NCBI GenBank assembly: GCA_022376515.1
Contig: WTXI01000159.1
Span: 1-64,000, forward strand
Length of the DNA: 64,000 bases
Reading direction: 5' to 3'
DNA from: Lactifluus volemus
Lineage: Eukaryota; Basidiomycota; Agaricomycetes; Russulales; Russulaceae
Part shown: positions 45,693 to 58,300 of the stretch, one piece after another
Layout of the letters: every line of letters starts with the position of its first letter
How positions within the stretch are numbered: the stretch's first letter is position 1
Notes under the pieces: generated by a model
Seen by the model: the letters and a program-made list of their open reading frames with translations, nothing else
Database searches by the model: none
Told to the model about the DNA's origin: nothing
Translations under genes and position numbers: made by a program

Positions 45693-48600
45693 ATGGTAAT
45701 AGGGTTGTTGTATAATCTTCCTGACGAGGGGCACAAAGAATTGGACGCAAAAATCAGAGAATTACCTTATAAAGGAGGCTGGCAATTTGGCGATGGAAAG
45801 CGCTGTCTTCCGGGCACACGCGAAGACTTTTTGGATCATATCGTCAAGTGGGTCGAGAGTCCAGAATCTCAGCGTGGGCTCGTGCTCCTCGGCCAAGCAG
45901 GCACAGGAAAGTCTTCAATCGCACATGAGGTCGCACGTGTATTCCAGAATAAGTGCCTCTGCACTTACTTCGCATTTTTGCGGAAAGAGGGATCCAAAGA
46001 TGAAGCTTACCAGCTGTTCACGACCCTCGCTCGCGATCTCTCCGATCGCTATCCTCCGTTCAAATTAGCGCTCGGGAGGGTACTGAAGAATGATCCATCT
46101 CTTCGTAATACTCGACATTATCGCACACTTTTCGAATCCCTTCTCCTCGAACCAGTCAAGAACATTCAGTCTAGCGACCCAATCCTTATCGTCGTCGATG
46201 CGTTGGATGAGAGTGGTGATGCGATCGGTCAAAACGGGTTGCACAAATTTATAGCTCAACATCTGTTCGAGTTGCCATCCAATTTCCGCATCCTCATCAC
46301 CTCGAGGCCGGAGAATGGTATGGAACGTGCATTCTGTAATGCGTTGTCCGTGCGCACCCTCTATATGGATGATCACAAACTGGCCGCGAAAACGGAGCAA
46401 GATATTGGGTTATATCTCCGGAGCGAACTCCCTTTGAACCTGTTCGAACGACATGGTGTTGAACTCGCAAAGGCAGCAGAAGGATTGTTTCAGTGGGCAG
46501 CCGTTGCTTCCGGGCTAATAAACAATCCTCCTCCTAGCTTTGGGTTTAGCAAGAAGCAGGTGATACAGCGTCTATTGGGGCACTCTCGAGGTCGGGATGG
46601 GCAAGATCCTTTGGACCAGCTATATGGAGAAGTTCTGGAAGGGTACTTCAAGCCGGTTCCAGCACAGATCCTATTTCGTTCCGTGATGGGGCAGCTTTTT
46701 GCTGCTGTTGTTCCGCTTTCCATCCGTTCATTGACTACTCTGCGACGACATGCACCCCAGGATGACCCAGAGGACCCTGACCCCGAGGATTCGGAATGTG
46801 TTGTTGAAATGCTCCGCCACCTTGGCTCACTTCTCAGTAACGTGACCTCATCCGACGATACCCTCCCGATCATCCCTCTCCACACCTCATTTCGTGACTT
46901 TCTGGCCGATGAGAAGAGTGGGGTATTTCACATCGACCTTGGCAAGGCTCACCGTCAGCTGGCACATTCCTGTCTTGGATTAATGCTGAATGAGCTCAAG
47001 TTCAACATTTGCAAACTCGAATCGTCGTACGTTGCCAACAAGGATGTGCCAGATCTGGAATCTGGAATTTCCAAATATGTTCCGCCTGCTCTATCGTATG
47101 GCTGCGTTTTTTGGGGAGATCATTTAGAACGTCTTGGTATTGAACAGGACCTCTTCCCAAAACTTCGATTGCTGTTCGAGACAAGGTTTCTTTTTTGGCT
47201 GGAAGTGCTTAGCATCAAGAACAGTGTCGGTCTTGGATCACGAGCATTGGCATCCCTGAACACATGGTTGAGGTCTGATGAGCAGAAGGTAGGCGGCTCT
47301 TATCATGTTATATGACATGTAGTAACTCTTGGGTACAATTTCAGCAATCATTCCAATTTGAGGTTGAGAATCTGTTGGCATTAGTCGACGATGCGTTCGC
47401 GTTTGTGCGGTATTTCGGGATGGCGATATCAAGAAGTGTCCCGCATATATATATTTCTGCTCTCCCTTTTGCGCCATCCTCTTCCCGCATTGTCGAGCAC
47501 CACCTTCACCTATTCCCCCATACATTGTTTTTGAAACGCGGACGGTTGTCCGATTGGCCAGCATTGGAAATGACGATTCAAGCACATGACAGATCAGTCA
47601 ACTCAATTGTATTTTCGCCAGATGGGCAGCGGATAGTATCAGCCTCGGACGATCGCACCATTCGTGTGTGGGATGCTACGACGGGGGAAATGGTAGCGGG
47701 GCCGTTTACTGGACACACCAAAGAAGTCCTCTCTGTCGCATTCTCACCTGACGGGAAACGCATCGCCTCGGCCTCGGAGGACCGCACGATTTGCGTGTGG
47801 GATGCCGCAACAGGAGAGGTTGTGGTGGGACCATTTACTGGACACGCGAGGTGGGTCAGATGCATTGCGTTCTCGCCCGACGGGCAACACATCGCGTCGG
47901 CCTCGAACGATTACACGGTTCGTATTTGGGATGCCACAACTGGAGAGGTCATAGCAGGCCCGTTTATTGGACACACCGACGAGGTCCACTTTGTCACATT
48001 CTCACCAGACGGGAAACGTATCGCCTCTGCCTCTAAAGATCGCACGATTCGCATGTGGGATGCTTCAACCGGAGAGGTCGTAGCGGGCCCGTATACTGGA
48101 CACACCGAACGGGTCAGGTGTGTTGCATTCTCACCAGACGGGAAGCACGTCGCCTCGGCCTCAGGCGATCGCACGATTCGTGTGTGGGATGCGACAACAG
48201 GAAAGGTGATAGCCGGCCCATTTACTGGACACACCGGTGTCATCCACTCTGTTGCGTTCTCTCCGGATGGGCGTCGCATTACCTCAGCCTCGGGAGATCG
48301 TACGATTTGCGTGCGGGATTCCGCAACAGGTCAGATCGTAGCAGGCCCATTTACTGGACACACAGGTTCCATCTTTTCTGTTTCAGTCTCACCTGACGGG
48401 CAGCGCATTGCCTCTGCCTCGTATGATCGCACGGTTTGCGTGTGGCATCCCAGAAAAGGAGTGGCAGGGGCCTCGTTTACCGGACATACCCAATCAATCT
48501 TTTCTGTTGCACTCTCACCAGATGGGCAACGGATAGCCTCTGCCTCTGCAGATTGCACAATTTGTGTGTGGGATGCCGCAACAGGAGAGGTCACAGCAGG

Positions 48601-49717
48601 TCCATTTACTGGTCACACTGGTTGGGTCCTTTTTGTTGTGTTCTCGCCTGAAGGGCAGCGGATCGCCTCGGCCTCGCAAGATCGCACGATTCGCGTGTGG
48701 GATACTGCGACAGGAAATGTTATAGTGGGTCCGTTTACTGGACATACAGATGATGTCTACTCTGTTGCATTCTCGCCGGACGGACAATGCATTGCGTCGG
48801 CCTCGGGAGATCGCACGGTTCGCGTGTGGGATGCCATAACGGGAGAGGCTGTAGTGGGTCCGTTTACTGAACACACTGACGCGGTCTGCTTTGTTGCATT
48901 CTCGCCGGATGGGAAGCGCATCGCTTCTGCCTCGAGTGACCGCACAATTCGAGTATGGAATGCTGCGACAGGGGAGGTCGTAGCGGGCCTGTTTAATGGT
49001 CACACTCAGCTCGTCAGATCTGTCGCATTTTCACCGGACGGGCAGAGAATCGTCTCGGCCTCGCTCGATCGCACGATTCGCGTGTGGGATTCTGTGACAG
49101 GACAAGCAGTAGTAGGCCCATTTACTGGACACGTCAATACCGTCGCCTTTGTTACATTCTCACCGGACGGGCGGCGCATTGCATCGGCCTCGAACGATCG
49201 CACGGTTCGCTTGTGGGATTCTGCTACAGGAGTGGCCGTAGCAGGCCCATTTATTGGACACACTGAATGGGTCAACTCGGTTTCATTCTCACCAGACGGA
49301 CAGCGGATCGTTTCTGCCTCAGGAGATTGCACGATTCGCATGTGGGATGCCACAACAGGACAAGGTGTTGTGGGCTCGTCTACCGGACTCACCCAATCGA
49401 CTAACTCTGGTGCGTCCACTTTGGATGGGCAGCCTATCACCTCGACCTTACAAGATCACACAATTCATATAGGGAAGCTCAGTGCAGAATATATTGAGAG
49501 AGATCACTTTATGGAGAAGTTCCCGGTCAATAGTGATGGATGGATGTATGGGGAAGATGAAGAACTCCTTTTATGGATTCCCCCCATTCACCGACCATAC
49601 CTTCATAAAGCTAACACAGTGTGGGTTGGTGGCAAAGACAAAACAGAGGTAGATCTCTCAAAATTTGTGTATGGATCAAATTGGACTATGGTATACGTTC
49701 ACAGTTCATCTAAATAG
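45693..49717 (+). CDS. Unit 4: NACHT-WD40 NLR, intact
   Basis: NACHT exon 45693-47288, intron 47289-47344 (56 nt, GTAGGC...TTTCAG), WD40 exon 47345-49717. Motifs: Walker [14 protein letters not shown], Walker [22 protein letters not shown], winged-helix [12 protein letters not shown], linker [20 protein letters not shown], then 14 WD40 blades of 43 residues (two 7-bladed propellers) and the cap ([20 protein letters not shown]). No frame break in about 1,320 codons. In fungi such proteins are cytosolic STAND receptors for non-self recognition: WD40 binds the trigger, NACHT hydrolyses ATP and oligomerises, the N-domain executes. Here the ATG lies directly after the conserved TAG, so it may be translated alone or joined to exons 1-8 by an undetected splice. 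Best candidate in the array for a working receptor. Confidence 0.88.
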
Positions 49718-51430
49718 AGTCACATGTATATATGCAAACTCGGATTAGTGAATCCTTCGAATTCAGTTAGCGCCACCGAGTCTGTCTGAGGATGGCCAAT
49801 AGAGCAGTCCAGAAATCAAGCTATGAGAGCGTGTATCGTGTATCGTGTAGGAGTCGGTATGACAGCTGCAATTTGTATTTGGATGACATGACGATAACAT
49901 CAAATGAGTGGCTAGAGAAACGGAAGGTAAGGGTGTAAAATCGCGTTTGCAACTCCGAGGTTATAATGGGCACGCGAGGCGAAAATGAGAGGTAACGAGG
50001 GATAGTAAGATCACACGAAGTTGGGGGACAAAGTGGGCAATCAATTGATGCCCTTCCGACTGTCGACGTCAATGGGTACAGAAGTACTTAGGCTACTGTA
50101 CAAAGATATCATATGCTACTGCCCGAAATTGGCCGCTCGATCGGCCTGGGGTGACTACTGCATCACCTGCGAAATGAGACTGAGATACTAAATAAAAAAG
50201 GATCTTGAAGCGAAAATGAAGGGATTATCATGATTACCGGCCGTGAGCGATCGCCCCCAACGGGGAGCGCCCGTTATCCGCGTCGGGTTGCCCTCGGGGC
50301 GCCTTTGACATCGGCCGTCCCTTCCTCGAGCCCCTGCTCGCTCTGCGCATCGTCTTCTCCATCATCGGTACCCAACAGCCTTTCCCACTCCGCTATAACA
50401 TTCCAGCAGGGTGACCACAGACGAAATGAGAGTGGTGGTGGCACCACACACCTAGCGCTCCTCTCCCTCCTACACCTTCACAGAGCCAATGGTTACACTC
50501 TCTAAAGTCTTGAAAACCCTGCCAAGATCCTCCCAGGTTTCTGAGAACGCGTCTTCACTGAGGTACCAGTGAATGAAACCCGACCCCGAGCCTTTCCTTT
50601 ACTGCTACACTTCACCCCAACGCGTTGTCGAGCTCGCGTACGGCCCCAATGTGCCCCAGCTTTTATCTGATTTGTGATGTGCGACAATGTGACCTTCATA
50701 CTAGTAGGTCACAGATGAGCATCTTCAAATGGCATATCTGACCATAGGTACAGACTCCGGATCGGGGTGCTTGAGGCACAAACTGTTCTGCAGTTGAAAC
50801 GGGTCCCTCCGGAGAATCCAAGACATCATCCAAGTGTTCATCGCAAGTTGGGGCGCGGCGTGCGCAACGTGACCCACATGGGTGCTTGTAATGATCAACT
50901 ACCCATCCCCAATTCATCAGTGTTCCCCCCTCGGCCCTCCAACATCTCCCACCGTACTAGTACTATCGAATTAAAATACTCCCTTGCAAACGCAGTTGCA
51001 CGATGGCACAGACCTAAGTCGGCGTATCGGGCGACTGGGACTCTCCAAGCATCTACGTACCGGCTTTGTCAGCACATTGTTGGGCGACATGAGACCATGA
51101 TCTCACACTGATAGGTTCGGTGGTGTGAAATGGTTGCATAGGTCAATATGCTTGGTTAGATCTCACTATGTATTGTCTGTGGTGCGCTTCAGTGCGCCTG
51201 ATAGTCGTAGAGTAACATAATTGTGATATGAAGTTATGGATACAAGCTCTCTTGCTAGGCGTGGAGCCAGACAACCTCCTTTTCAGCATGCGTCACCATC
51301 ACGTCCTGACTCTGCAGTTGAGAGTGTCACAAGATCCTGCTCATGTGAACTCCGAGGACCGCCTTCCATCAATAGAAAATACGTGCCCAGACATGGGGTG
51401 TCGGTGCGGCTGCGTACGAGTAACACGGTT
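49718..51430. other. Flank A copy 2, no gene recognised
   Basis: Like 23451-25850, but short by about 700 bp: at 50577 GAATGAAA joins CCCGACC, skipping the equivalent of 24305-25003. Confidence 0.6.
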
Positions 51431-51439
51431 GGCGTCTGT

Positions 51440-52220
51440 GCAACCGTACAAGGCGTGGCGTCTCCGCAGAAGGTGAGTTCGAGGTCTTTGGTGCCAGAAA
51501 GGTATCAGAATATCTGCTTGACTTCCAATGGGTGCTCCCCCGGATTATCGATAAGGTGGATACGGTGAAATCTATGTCTGGTCGTGTGGCTACCGCAGCG
51601 TGCATGAGACTCCCGATTGTCTTGGTGGCCTCGCGGTAGCGTGAATTCTTCTTTCTGGAAACGTGGGAGGGATCTGAGGGGATGTCGTCCTTCGGATAAA
51701 CTGCGTTCCGCAGCATGGGAGTTTTCTGTGACTTGGAGTCGGCGAGCCCGAAGGGTTTGATGATGATGTATGCTGCCTAAAAGGGTGAGATAGCGCGCTC
51801 TGAGCGATCTCGATCATGAACCATATAAGCCAATGAATCAGAGTCGTGCCCAGGTCTGGGAGAGCGTCACGTTGGAATGGGGATTAGGGACAGCGGGGTC
51901 AGGATGACAGCGTGGGAAGCGTAGCGGACATTGTACAGTTACCCGACGCTGAGATAAGCACAGAAAACGCGGCTTCATCCCCAACCACTACATCCTCGAG
52001 GCAACGCCCGACCCTCCAACGTTAATGCGCGTGGAGAGCATCAGGACATCATCAATATAACTTCTGATCTGCGTGCGGAAACCCGGGTTGCTTGTGTGAG
52101 GCAAAAACGGAAATCTGTGAGAGCCGTCGAAAGTGGCTATTTCAGTTTTTCAGGCGGTCAACTGAAGTGAGTTAGTGAGTTCTTCAATCACTTGACGCGA
52201 CGTACGCATCCCAACTACTG
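51440..52220 (-). pseudogene. Ty1/copia RT / RNase H remnant (copy 4)
   Basis: Minus strand; YIDDVLMLS relic near 52055, SLMHAAVATRPDIDFTVSTLS near 51590, GTKDLELTF-like and RNase H pieces. Interrupted by the 145-bp insertion at 51874-52018. Confidence 0.68.
51874..52018. mobile_element. 145-bp insertion with 5-bp duplication ACGTT
   Basis: Copy 1 reads CACGTTAATGCG at 26287; here 145 bp lie between ACGTT (51869-51873) and a second ACGTT (52019-52023). The insert begins GGAATGGGG and ends CGACCCTCCA, a weak inverted match. No coding content. Probably a small non-autonomous element. Confidence 0.6.
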
Positions 52221-53035
52221 CGCGCTTAGTGTGAGTTTGCTTGGAAGTGAATCTGATGCAATTTTAGCAATTTAGTCTCTAAGGGTCTCAAAACCAAAGG
52301 GAAATACAGAAGAAAATGAAGACACTGCAGCGAAACTACGCTGTCGAAGCTGGCGGGAACGATCACATGGCACACGACTCGGAGGAGGCAAAACGATTGC
52401 CTACATAACGAGGTAGGATGCAAACTCAGCATTTTGTTTATAAGGCAAATGAGATCGTTAGATAGCGTACATTATATCTCCATGTCGGTTCCGAATAAAG
52501 CCCACTCTCTTCGTCTTCCTCTGGCACCCGCCATTGAGATGGTTAGGTAGTCATCCAGCAAACCCGTCCGGGCGACATGTTCCATCACTGTTTCCCTTCT
52601 GTAGTTGCTCACGCCTCTGACGTCGATCTGAGAGTGGGCAGCTGTTAGCTGCCGCGGGTGACGGTGAAGGAAGGTCAGAGGTAAAGACAGGCGGTCGGAA
52701 GAGGCCTCAGCGCTCCGTGATTTGCTATGGTACCCAAACTCCGACGTCCGCTCCGAGTCCTCTCACCTGGGCCTGCGTCCTTCCTGGTCTCACTCACCGG
52801 TTACTTGCTGTTCATTTCGTTAGTCGTTGACTCGCCCAGTCTCCCCAACCATCCTTGCTTCTTATAAAACCATCTCCGTCGCTAGATATCCGCCTTCCTG
52901 CTGACCTAACTCTGATTAAAAGAAAGTGGAATTCGCAAGAATGGGAGGGAGCAAAGTGGCAACTTATAAGGGGTCAACTCGCGCGGCAACGACGCCTGCG
53001 CGAAGATTCGTCCTTTCTGCAGTCCGTGGGCTCCG

Positions 53036-53272
53036 ATGCGTTTAGCCCTGGAAATGCCCAAGACACCCTTGTACTGTCCGGAATGTAGCAGCTGCAGACA
53101 ATCACTATACTCTACCGTTACCACTGCCAAGCACGAGACATATGTAGCTTCCTCAGGCTTCACCAGGGGCACGCACTCGACAAGCGACGAAGTCAAATTC
53201 TCCAGTGGTGCCCTAGCCGCACCCTTCGGATTCGTCAACCTCTCGAAGGGTCAGCGTATCAACTTTCGCTAG
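53036..53272 (+). CDS. Small hypothetical frame, second copy
   Basis: Same 78-codon frame as at 27292 with three residue changes (I/T, L/V, P/S). No recognised family. Probably a relic kept by recent duplication rather than by selection. Confidence 0.22.
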   Translation: MRLALEMPKTPLYCPECSSCRQSLYSTVTTAKHETYVASSGFTRGTHSTSDEVKFSSGALAAPFGFVNLSKGQRINFR

Positions 53273-53469
53273 AGCATGGTTTTAAGGCATGGGCCACTTG
53301 CATTGACATTTTCTACTTGAAAGGATAAAGGGAACTGGATGTACAAGGATTCGTCTGATTCAGGACCATAGGCAGTCTTTCAGTACTTCAGTGGAGGGCA
53401 TCTTCATCGTATCGGGACTATGTAATTGGCTGTCATAATTCATATCTCTTTGTCAAGACGCTTCTTTAC

Positions 53470-53487
53470 GAAGGTTCATGAACGTTC
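53470..53487 (+). promoter_or_regulatory. Perfect four-unit heat-shock element upstream of unit 5
   Basis: GAAnnTTCnnGAAnnTTC without mismatch at 53470-53487 (GAAGGTTCATGAACGTTC). This is the HSF consensus of alternating inverted pentamers. It lies about 320 bp before the presumed unit 5 start and falls in a roughly 60-bp stretch that replaces about 100 bp of the upstream sequence of units 2, 3 and 4. Function is inference. Confidence 0.55.
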
Positions 53488-53804
53488 ATTCGTTAAGATT
53501 GGGCATCGACCTCGCAAGGATACCTGAATCCCAGCATTTTCAGCCTAACGCCGGCCCTTGCCAGTGAAGTATTCTAGCGTGCGGAAGTAAGAATGGATAT
53601 GGCATAAATCCAGCGAATTGCCCTACTCGCGCAAAAAAGTTTGGGCTGCCAGTGCGATTCCGCGGCCAAGTGTCACGTAACTGTTGTTGGTTGTTTGTTC
53701 CCAACGATGAAGCGCCCTCAGAGTCGGGGCTGCCAACAGCAGCGCAAGTGCTTGTCTCAAGTTCTCACTTCAGTCTACGATGGCTCTTCCACAACCGAAT
53801 GCGT

Positions 53805-55353
53805 ATGTCAACGGCTTTCACACTCGATGCCGATGATCCTGTTAACCATTACTATAGCCCAGATCCTCCAAAGTCCGGAATCGGGTACATCAGTCACATC
53901 ATCTTCGTTTTCGATTCTAGTATTTACTCAGATAATTGCCTTTGATTAGTGCGATCAGCGATCAGACCAGCGAAATTCAATCGAGTATACCCCAGCTCGA
54001 GGTCACTGGTACCTATCTTAGTAATTCTACTCTGATCAGTACTAAAACTCTCCCTCTTGTCAGTCCTAAGGGCGCACAATCTTCCTCGTCTTAAAGTCCT
54101 CCCGGGTAAAGAGAGACAGTTCTATGTTACAGTGACCAACGGGAAGAATACATGGCAGACTCGATCGAGGCAGAGCGTGGCGCAGCACGTGGAGTGGAAC
54201 GAAAAAGTTGATGCATTGTGAGATCTGCCAGTGTCGGATTTTTATACCCAGGTCCAACTGACTCTCCTGCAGTGCTTTACCACCACTCTCCGGTATTACG
54301 ATATCTCTTTTGCGAAGAGGACCGTGCGGACAGACATCCTTCTCGGAAGGCAGGAGATCACCTGCGAAGCTCGACGCGGTCCGTCTATTCCTTCGAATTC
54401 TTACTCGTGCGCTTGCTGAGCATCGTACATGTAGAACTCGAGATTATGTTCAGCAGTGATGATGGACATGGTAGACACTTAAGAGAGCCGGCCATACTCC
54501 TGTTGACCATCTCCGCATCGACGAACTCTCTAAATGCGGTAGCCACTAGCCCAAGTCCTACAACGACAGCACTGGGCAATCCTGGCACTGAAGAAGCTGG
54601 TGCACGTCCTGGCGACCTTCCTACCGGGGGCAATACTCCTGTGGGACCAGTACAAGATGGTCACACGGAGATCTCACGTACTGTGGATCGTGCCGAGGAA
54701 GCCATGAAAGGTATGGATACGATGACGGCATGGGAGGGTGCCATTGGTGTTATCAAGCAAGTACTCGACACTATCGGTCCAATCGCAGATGTATGTCTCA
54801 TCAATTTTCTCCGTTGCTTTTCTGAGCTAGCTTTTGCGCTCAGTTGCTCCCCCATGCACAGCTAGCATGGAAGCTGCTCTCAAAGATTCCAGAGGTGTGT
54901 CTCTGTGCTCTGTCGAAGGATATCGATAGTTCAATCTTTTTTTGCCGTCAGACTTTGCTACTCCAGTTGAAGCGTGACGACAATGTCAGAACATTACTTC
55001 AGGCAATCCTAGACGCGTTTGACTTTGCAAAGAAAGCGGACGTTCTGAGGAACATGGACCCGGAGTCTACGCAACCAAAGATCCTGGGTGAGATGCTGGA
55101 GTGTGTCTCGGAATGTGCCAATTTCATCACATCGTATGCGGAGGATGTGCAAGTCGGTACGCCGTCTTGACCTCTCTGTGGTCACTGATCATAATAAAGA
55201 TTTGATTTAGGGAAGCGGACTTTGAAGAATGTTGTCCGCCAGGTTGATGCGAGAATTGATGAGTATCGCACAAACCTTGCTCGACTGCGAGATAATTTCC
55301 TCGCGAGTACTGCTGTCGCCACTGGGATTGCTGTGCTAGAAGCTGGTGCGTAG
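53805..55353 (+). pseudogene. Unit 5: N-terminal exons 1-8 of NLR, one frameshift
   Basis: Introns: 53885-53949, 54009-54063, 54218-54272, 54407-54453, 54791-54843, 54895-54951, 55157-55210. Start MSTAFTLDADDPVNHYYSPD. One base is missing in exon 4 (CTCTTTTGCG near 54310, CTCTTTATGCG in unit 4), shifting the second half of the C2-like region. The helical exons 5-8 are open (AWEGAIGVIKQVLDTIGPI, LPHAQLAWKLLSKIPE, LKRDDNVRTLLQAILD). In-frame TAG at 55351-55353. The sequence before the NACHT frame reads TAATAC where other units have TAATAG, so the only nearby acceptor AG is lost in this copy. Confidence 0.58.
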
Positions 55354-55371
55354 TCCTAAAGGTAATACGAT

Positions 55372-58300
55372 TTGTCGGATAATCTTCCTGACGAGGGCCA
55401 CACAGAATTGGACGCAAAAATAAGAGAATTACCTTACAAAGGAGGCTGGCGATATGGCGATGGGAAGCGCTGTCTTCCGGGCACACGCGAAGACATTTTA
55501 GAACATATCGTCAAGTGGGTCGAGAGTCCTGAATCTCAACGTGGGCTCGTCCTCCTCGGCCAAGCTGGCACAGGAAAGTCTTCAATCGCACATGAGGTCG
55601 CACGTATATTCCAGAATAAGTGCCTCTGCATTTACTTTGCGTTTTTGCGGAAAGAGGGATCCAAAGATGAAGCTTACCAGCTGTTCACGACACTCGCTCG
55701 GGATCTCTCCGATCGCTATCATCCGTTCAAATTAGCGCTCGGGAGGGTACTGAAGAATGATCCGTCTCTTCATAGTACTCGACATTATCGCACACTCTTC
55801 GAATCCCTTCTCCTCCAACCAGTCAAGAACATTCAGTTGGGCGACCCAATCCTGATCGTGATCGATGCGTTGGACGAGAGTGGTGATGCGATCGGTCAAG
55901 TCGGGTTGCACAAGTTTCTAGCTCAACATCTGTTCGAGTTGCCATCCAATTTCCGTATCCTCATCACCTCGAGGCCGGAGAACGGTATTGAACATGCATT
56001 CTGTAATGCGTTGTCCGTGCGCACTCTCTATATGGACGATCACGAACTGGCTGCAAAAACGGAGCAAGATATTGGGTTATATCTCCGGAGCGAACTCCCT
56101 TTGGTCCTGTTTGAACGACATGGTGTTGAACTCGCAAAGGCAGCAGAAGGATTGTTTCAGTGGGCAGCCGTTGCTTCCGGGCTGATAAACAATCCTCCTC
56201 CTAGCTTTGGATTTAGCAAGAAACAGGTGATACAGCGTCTGTTGGGGCACTCTCGAGGTCGAGATGGGCAAGATCCCTTGGACCAGCTATATGGAGAAGT
56301 TCTGGAAGGGTACTTCAAGCCAGTTGCAGCACAGACCTTATTTCGTTCCGTGATGGGGCAGCTTTTTGCTGCTCTCGTTCCGCTTTCCATCCGCTCATTG
56401 ACTTCTCTGCGACGATATGTACCCCAGGATGACCCCGAGGACCCTGACCCCGAGGATTCGGAATGCGTTGTTGAGATGCTCCGTCACCTTGGCTCACTTC
56501 TCAGTAACGTGACCTCGTCCGACGATACCCTCCCGATCACCCCTCTCCACACTTCATTTCGTGACTTCCTGGCCGATGAGAAGAGTGGGGTATTTCACAT
56601 CGACCTTGGGAGGGCTCACCGTCAGCTGGCACATTCCTGTCTCGGATTAATACTTAATGACCTCAAGTTCAACATTTGCGAACTGGAATCGTCATATGTT
56701 GCCAACAGGGACGTGCAAGATCTGGAATCTCGAATTGCCAAATATGTTCCGCCTGCTCTATCGTATGGATGCGTTTTTTGGGGGGATCATTTAGAACTTC
56801 TTGATATTGAACAGGATCTGTTTCCAAAACTTCAATCGCTGTTCGAGACAAGATTTCTCTTTTGGCTGGAGGTGCTTAGCATCAAGAACAGTGTCGGTCT
56901 TGCATCACGAGCATTGGCATCTCTGATCACATGGTTGCGGTCTGATCAGCAGAAGGTGGGCGCCTCTAATCATGTTATAGGACATGTAATAACTATTTGG
57001 GTACAATTTCAGCAAACATTCCAACCAGAGGTTGAAAATCTGTTGGCATTAGTGGATGATGCGTTCGCGTTTGTGCGATATTTCGGAATGGCTATATCAA
57101 GAAGCGTCCCGCATATATATATATCTGCCCTCCCTTTTGCGCCATCTTCTTCCCGTGTCGTCGAGCACCACCTTCACCTATTCCCCCACACATTTTCTTT
57201 GGGACGCGGACGGTTGTCTGATTGGCCAGCACTGGAAATGACGATTCAAGCACATGATGAACCAGTCGACTCTGTTGTATTCTCCCCAGATGGGCAGCGG
57301 ATCGCATCAGCCTCGCGAGATTGCACGATTCGGGTGTGGGATGCTACAACGGGGGAAGTTGTAGCGGGGCCGTTTACTGGACACACCAATTTTGTCTTGT
57401 CTGTCGCATTCTCGCCCGACGGGAAACGAATCGCATCGGCCTCGGCCGATTGCACGATTTGCGTGTGGGATGCCGCAACAGGAGAGGTCGTAGCGGGACC
57501 ATTTACTCGACACACGGGTTGGGTCAGATGCGTTGCATTTTCACCAAACGGGCAACACATCGCCTCAGGCTCAGAAGATCGCACAATTCGTATTTGGGAT
57601 GCCGCAACTGGAGAAGTCGTAGCAGGCCCGTTTACTGGACACGTCGCCCATGTCCACTTTGTTACATTCTCACCAGACGGGAAACGTATCGCCTCTGCCT
57701 CTCAAGATTGCACGACTCGCATTTGGGATGCCGCAACCGGAGAGGTCCTAGCGAGCCCGTATACTGAACACACCGATCCGGTTAGGTGTGTTGCATTCTC
57801 ACCGGACGGGAAGCATGTCGCTTCGGCCTCAGACGATCGCACGATTCGTGTGTGGGATTCCGCAACAGGAATGGTGGTAGCCAGCCCATTTACTGGACAC
57901 GCCGATGCTATCTACTCTATCGCATTCTCGCCGGATGGGAAACGCATCACCTCAGCCTCGGGAGATCGCACGATTTGCGTGTGGGATTCCGCAACAGGTC
58001 AGATCGTAGCAGGCCCATTTACTGGACACACATCTTCCATATTTTCTCTTTCAGTCTCACCTGACGGGCAGCGCATTGCCTCGGCCTCGGATGATCACAC
58101 GGTTTGCGTGTGGCATCCCAGAAAAGGAGTGGCAGGTGGCTCGTTTACCGGACATACCCAATCGATCTTTTCTGTTGCAATCTCACCAGATGGGCAACGG
58201 ATAGCCTCTGCCTCTGCAGATTGCACAATTTGTGTGTGGGATGCCGCAACAGGCGAGGCCATAGCAGGTCCGTTTACTGGTCACACCGCTTGGGTCGAAT

